A stretch of DNA of 64,000 bases. It comes from Geobacillus thermocatenulatus (lineage in GTDB: Bacteria; Bacillota; Bacilli; Bacillales; Anoxybacillaceae). Each line of letters starts with the position of its first letter. The first letter of the stretch is position 1. The stretch lies in assembly GCF_002217655.1 (NCBI RefSeq), contig NZ_NEWK01000002.1:559164-623163 (forward strand). The letters run 5' to 3'. A program made the translations under genes and the position numbers. Below are positions 57,400 to 64,000 of the stretch, piece by piece. Under the pieces are notes generated by a model, which was not told the DNA's origin, did no database searches, and saw nothing but the letters and a program-made list of their open reading frames with translations.

Positions 57400-58972
57400 G
57401 TTCGTTCACCTCGATCGCTTCATTGACTAGCTCGCCCGTCAGCGTCCACGTCTTCGCCTGCGTAATGCGCACGTTGACCAATTGGCCAATGAGCGACTTC
57501 GGACCCGTAAAGTGGACGAGCTTGTTTTTGCGCGTATAACCCGCCAATACATCCGGATTCGTTTTGCTTTCGCCTTCCACAAGCACTTCGACGACTTGCC
57601 CTTCGTATTGCTTCATTTTCTTGGCCGCGATTTCTTGAACAAGGTCGTTGAGACGCTTGAGCCGCTCTTTTTTCACTTCCATCGGCACGTTGTCCTTCAT
57701 GTTCGCCGCTGGCGTGCCTTCGCGCGGTGAATAGATGAACGTGTAGGCAGAGTCAAATTCGACTTCACGGTAAAGCGACAGCGTTTCTTCAAACTGCTCG
57801 TCCGTCTCGTTCGGGAAGCCGACGATAATATCCGTCGTCAACGCGACATCCGGAATGGCGGCTTTGATTTTGCGAACGAGCTCCAAGTACTCCTCGCGCG
57901 TATATTTGCGGCCCATCATTTTTAAAATTTCCGTGCTGCCCGATTGCACCGGCAAATGGATATGCTCAACCAAGTTGCCGCGTTTGGCGAGCACTTCGAT
58001 GAGCCGGTCGTCAAAGTCGCGCGGATGGCTTGTTGTGAAGCGGATGCGCGCAATGTCAATTTTGCGCAGCTCATCCATTAAATCGCCAAGGCCGTACTGG
58101 ATGTCGGTGAAATCTTTTCCGTAAGCGTTGACGTTTTGCCCAAGGAGCGTAATTTCTTTATAGCCTTGGGCGGCGAGCTGGCGCACTTCTTGGATGATGT
58201 CTGCCGGACGGCGGCTTCGCTCTTTGCCGCGCGTGTACGGAACGATGCAGTACGTGCAAAACTTGTCGCAGCCGTACATAATGTTGACCCATGCTTTAAT
58301 CTTCCCTTTGCGCACTTTCGGCAAGTTTTCAACAACGTCGCCCTCTTTCGACCATACTTCGACGACCATTTCTTTCGACATGTATGCCTCATGCAAAATG
58401 TACGGCAGGCGATGGATGTTGTGCGTGCCGAAAATAAGGTCGACGTATTGGTATTGCTTTAAAATTTTCTTGACAACCGATTCTTCTTGCGACATACAGC
58501 CGCACACGCCGAGCAATAAGTCCGGGTTCGTCGTTTTGAGCGGCTTTAAATAGCCGAGCTCGCCAAACACTTTGTTTTCCGCGTTTTCACGAATCGCGCA
58601 CGTGTTGAGCAAAATGACGTTTGCCTCTTCCGGACGGTCGGTCGGCTCATAGCCGAGGGCCATGAAAATGCCGGCCATCACTTCCGTATCGTGCTCATTC
58701 ATTTGACAGCCATATGTGCGGATGTAAAACTTCCGTCCGCGCCCCATGCCGCGAAACTCTTCAGGAATCGCAAAGTCTTTGACGTACTTGACTTCCTCTT
58801 TGCCGCGTTTCTTCGCCTCTTTTAAATTCGGCGGGAGAAACACGCTCGTGAAATATTTCTCATAGTCTTTCGTCGTTTTTTCTTTCAGCCGGTCCAAGGC
58901 GGATTTTCTGTCCGCTGGATGGCTTTCGGTTTTGATTTGTCCCGTTTGCTCCAAACGTTGTTTTTCGTTCAT
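57377..58972 (-). CDS. miaB: tRNA-2-methylthio-N6-dimethylallyladenosine synthase MiaB
   Basis: A 531-residue radical-SAM methylthiotransferase. The N-terminal UPF0004 domain carries three cluster cysteines ([27 protein letters not shown]). The radical-SAM cysteines are in [17 protein letters not shown], and a TRAM RNA-binding domain closes the protein. It adds a methylthio group to i6A37 made by MiaA. ATG at 58972 follows AAGAAAGGAG. An in-frame codon at 59098 lies over the upstream promoter region. Confidence 0.97.
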   Translation of the reverse strand: MNEKQRLEQTGQIKTESHPADRKSALDRLKEKTTKDYEKYFTSVFLPPNLKEAKKRGKEEVKYVKDFAIPEEFRGMGRGRKFYIRTYGCQMNEHDTEVMAGIFMALGYEPTDRPEEANVILLNTCAIRENAENKVFGELGYLKPLKTTNPDLLLGVCGCMSQEESVVKKILKQYQYVDLIFGTHNIHRLPYILHEAYMSKEMVVEVWSKEGDVVENLPKVRKGKIKAWVNIMYGCDKFCTYCIVPYTRGKERSRRPADIIQEVRQLAAQGYKEITLLGQNVNAYGKDFTDIQYGLGDLMDELRKIDIARIRFTTSHPRDFDDRLIEVLAKRGNLVEHIHLPVQSGSTEILKMMGRKYTREEYLELVRKIKAAIPDVALTTDIIVGFPNETDEQFEETLSLYREVEFDSAYTFIYSPREGTPAANMKDNVPMEVKKERLKRLNDLVQEIAAKKMKQYEGQVVEVLVEGESKTNPDVLAGYTRKNKLVHFTGPKSLIGQLVNVRITQAKTWTLTGELVNEAIEVNEHGKIYAG

Positions 58973-59145
58973 AGCAATCTCCTTTCTTCGCAAAATCATT
59001 CGATCTTCCAGGACGAGGGCCGCCTTTTCTGTGCAGCCGGCCTCGCCTCGGCAAATTTCTTCCAACCACACACTACCATAGTATATCGCGAGCGGCAAGG
59101 AAACACAATGGGGTTTGTTCCGGAGGACCGGAACATGTCATGATA

Positions 59146-59183
59146 ACAAAAAACACCCAATGAGGCAAGCCTCCATCGGGTGC
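59146..59183 (-). terminator. Terminator behind korB
   Basis: CACCC (59154-59158) and GGGTG (59178-59182) with inner GAGGC/GCCTC; the leftward RNA continues TTTTTTG. Confidence 0.8.
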
Positions 59184-59198
59184 AAATGGTTTCCATTT

Positions 59199-60065
59199 TT
59201 ACATAAACTCTGCTACGAGTTCGGCGAACTTTTCTTTGCTCATTTTCAGCTCCGCCTCGGCAAGCGGCGCCTCGCTGTAGCCTGGCACAAGCTCTTGGTA
59301 CGACTTTTGTTCTTTGTTTTGATAAATGATCCCGGTGACGAGACCATCGTATTTCATGACCGTCTGCATCGCCATCTCCCGGTCGGACGGGTCGTATCCT
59401 TCGATGTCGCTCACCTTGATGAGCCGCTCTTTGAACCACTCGTACGTATTCACTTTGTTGTACGTCACGCACGGGCTGAAGACGTTGATGAGCGCAAATC
59501 CTGTATGCTTGACGCCTTCCTCAATCAAGCTCGTCAATTCTTTTAAATCGCTTGAGAAACCTTGCGCGACAAACGTCGCTCCGGCGCTTAACGCGATTTC
59601 GAGCGGCGATAAAGCCGGCTCGATCGACCCGTGCGGCGTGCTTTTTGTTTGGAAGCCGGCAGCACTGCGCGGCGATGTTTGTCCTTTCGTCAACCCGTAA
59701 ATTTGGTTGTCCATGACGATGTATGTGATGTCGATGTTGCGGCGAATGGCATGAACCGTGTGCCCCATGCCGATCGCGAATCCGTCGCCATCCCCGCCGG
59801 CGGCGATGACCGTCAAATCGCGGTTCGCCATTTTCACTCCTTGCGCCAGCGGCAAAACACGGCCGTGCGTGCCGTGAAAGCCGTAAGAGTGAATGTAGCC
59901 GGAAATGCGGCCCGAGCAGCCGATCCCGGAAATGACCGCGAGTTCGTGCGGCTCCAACCCGAGATTGGCGGCCGCGCGCTGGATGGCGGCCTGCACGGAA
60001 AAGTCGCCGCATCCCGGACACCAGTTCGGTTTCACATCATTGCGGAAATCTTTAAAGGTGGCCAT
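59199..60065 (-). CDS. korB: 2-oxoacid:ferredoxin oxidoreductase, beta subunit
   Basis: A 288-residue thiamine-diphosphate subunit. It shows WCPGCGDFSVQ near the N-terminus, GIGCSGRISGYI, the TPP/Mg segment GDGDGFAIGMGHT and DNQIYGLTKGQ. With the alpha subunit it oxidises 2-oxoglutarate or pyruvate to the acyl-CoA and reduces ferredoxin. ATG at 60065 follows AAGGAG. It overlaps the end of korA by 34 bases. The pair next to miaB-ricA-cotE is conserved among Bacillaceae. Confidence 0.93.
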   Translation of the reverse strand: MATFKDFRNDVKPNWCPGCGDFSVQAAIQRAAANLGLEPHELAVISGIGCSGRISGYIHSYGFHGTHGRVLPLAQGVKMANRDLTVIAAGGDGDGFAIGMGHTVHAIRRNIDITYIVMDNQIYGLTKGQTSPRSAAGFQTKSTPHGSIEPALSPLEIALSAGATFVAQGFSSDLKELTSLIEEGVKHTGFALINVFSPCVTYNKVNTYEWFKERLIKVSDIEGYDPSDREMAMQTVMKYDGLVTGIIYQNKEQKSYQELVPGYSEAPLAEAELKMSKEKFAELVAEFM

Positions 60066-61804
60066 TGCGCTAACAACTCCTTGCATTTAGTATAGACGTC
60101 GCCCGGCAAGAACGGATTGCCGTCGAATTTTAAGACGCTGGCGATTTTATCAGCGTGCCCGACGTTCATTTTCAACAAGTTCGCCAGCTGCCCGGTGGCG
60201 TTTTGCTCGACGACGACGACTCGTTTCGCTTTCTCGACAAGCGGCCGCACGTCGTCAACCGGGAACGGATGAAGCAGACGGATGTGCGCATGGTTGACTT
60301 TGACGCCATCTTGCTCGAGCCGCTCCATCGCTTCTTCAATGGCTCCGCGCGTCGATAAAAAGCCAACAAGGAGCAAATCCGGTTCTTCGTGGCGGAGTTG
60401 CTTGTGCACCGGCGTCGGGAAGTGGATGTGCTCGAGTTTGCGCATCCGTTTTTCCATTTGCGCCCGGCGGTTTGCCGCCGTCTCTGACGGGCGGCCTGTT
60501 TCGGCGTGTTCGACCCCGGTGACATGGTGGATGCCATATTTCATTCCCGGCAGCACCCGCGGCGAAACACCGTCCGGCGTGATTTCATACCGTTTGAAGT
60601 TGTCTTTGTCCGGAAGCGGCGGCAGTTCACCATTCATCAGCTTGCCGCGGCGGATCTCGATCCGCTCGTAATCAAGCGGCTCAACCGTCTGCTTGCCGAG
60701 CGACAGCTGCAAATCCGACAGGAAAATGACCGGGCATTGGTATTCCTCAGCTAAGTTGAACGCTTCCGCCATATCGTAAAACGCTTCTTCGACCGTGCTT
60801 GGCGCCATGACAATTTTGGGAATTTCCCCGTGCGTGCCATAGATCATCGCGAGCAAATCCGACTGCTCTTGCTTTGTCGGCAAGCCGGTGCTTGGGCCGC
60901 CCCGCTGCGTATCGACGACAACAAGCGGTGTTTCCGTCATCCCGGCCAGTCCAATCGCTTCGGCCATAAGCGACAACCCGGGTCCGGCGGAAGCGGTGAA
61001 CGCCCGCACGCCCGCATAGTTGGCGCCGATCGCCATCGTACAGGCTGCGATTTCATCTTCTGTCTGGATGACCGCGCCCCCAAAATCAGGCAGCTTTTTA
61101 ATCAAATACTCCATAATCTCCGAAGCTGGGGTGATCGGATAGGCGGCCATAAAGCGCGCCCCGCCGGCAATGGCGCCCAAGGCGATGGCATCGTTGCCAA
61201 TCATGAACATCCGCCGTTTGCCGTCGGCTTTGGCTAGTTTCATCGTTTTCTTCGAACCATCGAGCAGCTCTTTCATATATTGCGCTCCAGCGCGAATCGC
61301 TTCCATGTTTTTCTCAACGACTTGCGCCCCTTTGCGCCCAAATGTATCAACGACAACACTTTCGAACACGGCGGCGTCCAAATCGAGCACCGCACTTGTC
61401 GCGCCGATGGCAACCATGTTTTTCATCAGCGGATTGCCAAGCTGTGTGGCGATATCGGTGAACGGAACGGCGTAAAGCGCCACTCCTTTTCCTTCCGGAA
61501 TCACCGGATTGAATTTGGCGTCCGCAATGACGATGCCGCCGTCACGCAGCTCGTGGAAGTTGAAGTCGATCGTCTCTTGGTCGAACGCCACCAAGATGTC
61601 CAAATCATCAGCGACCGCCCGCACCGGTTTTGTGCTGACGCGAATTTTGTTGTTCGTATGACCCCCTTTGATGCGTGAAGAAAAATGGCGGTATCCATAT
61701 AAGTAATATCCGAGGCGGTTCAGCGCTGTGGAGAAAATTTCCCCTGTACTTTCAATTCCTTCCCCTTGCTGGCCGCCTACCTTCCATGACAGCTGTTCGA
61801 TCAT
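60032..61804 (-). CDS. korA: 2-oxoacid:ferredoxin oxidoreductase, alpha subunit (gamma-alpha fusion)
   Basis: A 590-residue subunit in which a gamma domain (about residues 1-185, opening SWKVGGQQGEGIESTGEIF) is fused to the alpha pyrimidine-binding domain. The alpha domain carries YPITPASEIMEYL and GANYAGVRAFTASAGPGLSLM. The C-terminal part has VGFLSTRGAIEEAMERL. No ferredoxin-type cysteine clusters are present, so an external ferredoxin is needed. It is the first gene of the pair, read from an extended -10 promoter (TGGTACAAT near 61845). Confidence 0.93.
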   Translation of the reverse strand: MIEQLSWKVGGQQGEGIESTGEIFSTALNRLGYYLYGYRHFSSRIKGGHTNNKIRVSTKPVRAVADDLDILVAFDQETIDFNFHELRDGGIVIADAKFNPVIPEGKGVALYAVPFTDIATQLGNPLMKNMVAIGATSAVLDLDAAVFESVVVDTFGRKGAQVVEKNMEAIRAGAQYMKELLDGSKKTMKLAKADGKRRMFMIGNDAIALGAIAGGARFMAAYPITPASEIMEYLIKKLPDFGGAVIQTEDEIAACTMAIGANYAGVRAFTASAGPGLSLMAEAIGLAGMTETPLVVVDTQRGGPSTGLPTKQEQSDLLAMIYGTHGEIPKIVMAPSTVEEAFYDMAEAFNLAEEYQCPVIFLSDLQLSLGKQTVEPLDYERIEIRRGKLMNGELPPLPDKDNFKRYEITPDGVSPRVLPGMKYGIHHVTGVEHAETGRPSETAANRRAQMEKRMRKLEHIHFPTPVHKQLRHEEPDLLLVGFLSTRGAIEEAMERLEQDGVKVNHAHIRLLHPFPVDDVRPLVEKAKRVVVVEQNATGQLANLLKMNVGHADKIASVLKFDGNPFLPGDVYTKCKELLAQWPPLKISAMM

Positions 61805-61959
61805 GCATTACACCCCTTTATATTCACTCCAGCCTTTCGCTACTATTGTACCACTTTTCTGACAAGGAAACTACCATTTTGGACGCCTTTTTCAGCCGGC
61901 GCCGCCTATGCCCTGTCTTCTATTCTAGGATACGCAGAGCCGATACTCCGTGATATTCG

Positions 61960-62883
61960 TCACTCCGGCAAATGGGCGTAGAAGTTGCCGAATAAAAAGC
62001 GGGATACTTGCTCGGTGGAGTAATGCTTGTACAACTCGTTGACAAGCCGCGCATATTCCCTTACCGTTCCAAGGCCGGCGACCGTCTCCGTGATGCCATC
62101 GAAGTCGGAACCGAACCCGACGTTGTTTTCCCCCCCGAGCGCGCATATATGGTCGAGATGGCGAAGCACATCAGCGATCATCGCCTCGTTTTTCTTCGCC
62201 GTCAAAAAATACGGAACGAAATTAATGCCGATCATGCCGTCTTTTTCGATCAACGCTTTAATCTGCTCGTCGGTTAAGTTGCGTGGATGCGGGCATAGAC
62301 GATGCACGTTGGAATGGGAAGCGATGGGGAACCGAGCCATCTCGATGACATCCCAAAACGCTTTCTCCGATAAGTGGGACACATCGACCCATCGTTTTGC
62401 TTCATTAAGAAGCGCAACGACTTGCCGGCCAAACGCCGTCAGCCCGGCGCCGCGCTTCTCCCACGCTCCGTCAGCAACAGCGTTCGGGAAGTTCCATGTC
62501 AACCCTACGGAAGCGACGCCGAGGCGGAGGAGCGTCTTTAGCTTGACAAGGTTGGCGCCGATGGCGTCGCACCCTTCCAGCGTCAACATGGCGCCGACTT
62601 CCTCTTTTTTTAGGGCGGCGATATCCCGTCTCGTCCGCACGAACTTCACAGACGGAAACGCCTCGATCACATGGGTAAAGAAGATATCCACCATCTCCAG
62701 CGCAACAGTGAACCGGGCTTCCTCCGGCACCGTTTCCGGTATGTAGATGGCAAAGCATTGCACTTTCACCCCTGCTTCCGCCATCCCGGAAAGAGTGACG
62801 TGAAGCGAAGCTCCGTCGTAAAACGACAGAGACCGATCTTGCCATAACTTCATCAACACATCGCAATGTGCATCGAAGATCAT
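61960..62883 (-). CDS. Membrane dipeptidase-type M19 peptidase
   Basis: A 307-residue metallopeptidase of the renal dipeptidase family. Zinc ligands are seen in FDAHCD near the start, LEGCDA, VDVSHLSE and IASHSNVH. The C-terminal GFGSDFDGI segment supports the metal site. Bacterial members cut dipeptides, including those with D-residues. ATG at 62883 follows AAGGGGGGAAC. It stands between korA and spoVS, facing the same way, with its own space. Confidence 0.93.
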   Translation of the reverse strand: MIFDAHCDVLMKLWQDRSLSFYDGASLHVTLSGMAEAGVKVQCFAIYIPETVPEEARFTVALEMVDIFFTHVIEAFPSVKFVRTRRDIAALKKEEVGAMLTLEGCDAIGANLVKLKTLLRLGVASVGLTWNFPNAVADGAWEKRGAGLTAFGRQVVALLNEAKRWVDVSHLSEKAFWDVIEMARFPIASHSNVHRLCPHPRNLTDEQIKALIEKDGMIGINFVPYFLTAKKNEAMIADVLRHLDHICALGGENNVGFGSDFDGITETVAGLGTVREYARLVNELYKHYSTEQVSRFLFGNFYAHLPE

Positions 62884-62904
62884 TCCGTTCCCCCCTTGAA
62901 AAAG

Positions 62905-62954
62905 CAAAAATAACCTGCCTGCCTTCGCAGCCGAAGGCGCCAACAGGTTATAGC
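62905..62954 (-). terminator. spoVS terminator
   Basis: ATAACCTG (62910-62917) pairs with CAGGTTAT (62944-62951), with inner GCCTTCG/CGAAGGC; leftward the RNA continues TTTTTGCTTTTTC. Confidence 0.85.
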
Positions 62955-62975
62955 CGCCATTGTCTGATCATCCAG

Positions 62976-63236
62976 TTAACGAGGTTCGACAATCAATTTG
63001 ATCGCTGTCCGCTCTTCTCCGTCGATGATAATATCCGTAAACGCCGGAATGCAAATCAAGTCCATGCCGCTCGGTGCCACAAACCCTCGTGCGATCGCTA
63101 CTGCTTTAACGGCTTGGTTCAATGCACCTGCGCCGATAGCTTGAATTTCCGCCGCGCCGCGCTCGCGCAGCACCCCGGCAAGTGCACCAGCTACAGAGTT
63201 CGGATTCGATTTTGCTGAAACTTTTAATATTTCCAT
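62976..63236 (-). CDS. spoVS: Stage V sporulation protein S
   Basis: An 86-residue Alba-like protein, one of the most conserved sporulation proteins. It begins MEILKVSAKSNPNSVAGALAG and contains GALNQAVKAVAIARGFVAP. It is needed for coat assembly and spore core dehydration and probably binds nucleic acid. GAGGGAGGAGC precedes the start. The upstream sigma-H promoter is a perfect match, in agreement with its control in B. subtilis. Confidence 0.98.
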   Translation of the reverse strand: MEILKVSAKSNPNSVAGALAGVLRERGAAEIQAIGAGALNQAVKAVAIARGFVAPSGMDLICIPAFTDIIIDGEERTAIKLIVEPR

Positions 63237-63298
63237 TCCTAGCTCCTCCCTCGTTTCCTTGGAAAATGATTTCGGTAAAAGGTCTTCATTGTAACTAT

Positions 63299-63325
63299 AT
63301 TCACTGTTTCGACAACTATTCCTGC
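63299..63325 (-). promoter_or_regulatory. Sigma-H promoter of spoVS
   Basis: On the minus strand GCAGGAATA, 11 bases, AGTGAAT fits the sigma-H consensus RNAGGAWWW-N11/12-RNNGAAT at every position. It lies about 60 bases before the spoVS start. Confidence 0.85.
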
Positions 63326-63364
63326 ATGGGAGGAGGACATTTTAAAAAATTTTTAAAAGATGGA

Positions 63365-64000
63365 CTATTCAAAATAAGGGTGGTCATCGTTAATGATCAA
63401 CCGTTCAATGCGAAACGCCCGTCCGCTTTTTTCGTCGACATCAACAAAGACGGCATTCAATTGGCTTCGTCCTTCCTTGACGTCGAAACGAACTGGCAGC
63501 CCGGTTAAAAATTTGCGCAGCACCGCCTCTCGATCGACGCCTAAAATGCCGTCGTATGGACCGGTCATGCCAACGTCGGTAATGTACGCCGTCCCTCTTG
63601 GCAAAATGCGGTTATCGGCCGTCTGGACGTGTGTATGCGTGCCGATGACCGCGGATACGCGGCCGTCTAAGTACCAGCCCATCGCCTGTTTTTCACTCGT
63701 CGCCTCGGCATGGAAATCGATGATGATGACCGGCGTGCGCGCGGAGGCGGCGGCGATCAATTCGTCCGCCTTTTGAAATGGGCAGTCAATCGCCGGCAAA
63801 AACGCCCGCCCTTGCAAATTGATGACCGCCGCTTCGCCATGCTCGGTCGGCACAAAGGCGATGCCTTTTCCCGGCGTGCCGGGCGGGTAATTCGCCGGGC
63901 GGATCAGCGCCTTCGCTTGGTCGATAAACTCAAAAATATCGCGTTTGTCCCATGCGTGATTGCCCAACGTGATCACATGAGCCCCCCAAGAGAGAAGCGT
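63365..64000 (-). CDS. ymdB: YmdB-type metallophosphodiesterase (5' end cut by window edge)
   Basis: The visible 211 codons cover the C-terminal four fifths of a calcineurin-like phosphodiesterase of the YmdB family (264 residues in B. subtilis). The metal ligands GNHAWDKRDI and GTHTHVQTAD are present, as are IDFHAEATSEK and GMTGPYDGILGV. YmdB cleaves 2',3'-cyclic nucleotides and affects biofilm genes. The start codon lies outside the window. It precedes spoVS in the same direction, as in B. subtilis. Confidence 0.93.
   Translation of the reverse strand, partial: TLLSWGAHVITLGNHAWDKRDIFEFIDQAKALIRPANYPPGTPGKGIAFVPTEHGEAAVINLQGRAFLPAIDCPFQKADELIAAASARTPVIIIDFHAEATSEKQAMGWYLDGRVSAVIGTHTHVQTADNRILPRGTAYITDVGMTGPYDGILGVDREAVLRKFLTGLPVRFDVKEGRSQLNAVFVDVDEKSGRAFRIERLIINDDHPYFE

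Overview
The window is chromosomal DNA of a thermophilic Bacillaceae, very probably Geobacillus or a close relative. The evidence is the high third-position GC, the endospore genes (sspL, sspO, sspP, spoVK, spoVS, cotE, sirA, a Spo0E-type phosphatase), and gene order that follows Bacillus subtilis in several blocks: cspB-ypzA-ypeQ-ypeP; citB-sspO-sspP-yneK-ccdC-ccdB-ccdA-ynzD; yneF-sirA-tkt-ynzC-yneB-yneA-lexA; glnA-glnR-ynbB-hflX; hfq-miaA; mutL-mutS-cotE-ricA-miaB-korBA-spoVS-ymdB. No rRNA, tRNA, prophage, intact transposon or CRISPR array was seen.

Layout. 1-3.9 kb: peptide ABC transporter operon (two ATPases, two permeases), leftward. 4.2-6.9 kb: glpF-glpK with a sigma-A promoter, an overlapping cre-like site and a leader terminator of the GlpP antitermination type. 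6.9-12.1 kb: small conserved genes, including a Spo0M-like protein, CspB, a zinc-finger protein, an RNase H protein, an EamA transporter, YuiD and SspL. A tandem pair of strongly structured repeats (8645-9048) lies in this part. 12.1-19.9 kb: aconitase, spore proteins, a decayed PTS IIA gene, a LysM hydrolase, and ccdABC for cytochrome c maturation. 20.0-23.7 kb: a heterodimeric ABC exporter. 23.8-29.0 kb: yneF, sirA, tkt and the LexA-controlled SOS locus. 29.0-33.6 kb: glutamine synthetase and its regulator GlnR, YnbB and HflX. 33.6-35.9 kb: two membrane proteins and a Uma2-family nuclease.

36.0-43.7 kb is a six-gene leftward operon for fatty-acid or acyl-CoA breakdown: two AMP-forming acyl-CoA ligases, an acyl-CoA dehydrogenase, a CaiB/racemase-family protein, a 3-hydroxyacyl-CoA dehydrogenase and a thiolase, but no enoyl-CoA hydratase. 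43.9-51.4 kb: spoVK, hfq, miaA, a chemoreceptor, a drug-efflux MFS protein and a three-LysM NlpC/P60 cell-wall hydrolase with a WalR box. 51.5-64 kb: mismatch repair (mutL, mutS), cotE, ricA, miaB, the 2-oxoacid:ferredoxin oxidoreductase korAB, a dipeptidase, spoVS (with a consensus-fitting sigma-H promoter), and ymdB cut by the window edge.

The most unusual items are non-coding. They are: two adjacent copies of a multi-hairpin repeat with matching ends, plus a third relic copy 25 kb away; a pair of MITE-like elements each sitting on the 3' end of a gene (glpK, ccdC); a hairpin resembling the right end of an IS200/IS605 element next to spoVK; a promoter/terminator pair with no convincing ORF beside hfq; and well-formed operator sites for CcpA, LexA, WalR and GlnR. 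No wholly new protein system was recognised. The structured repeat family is the best candidate for something undescribed.
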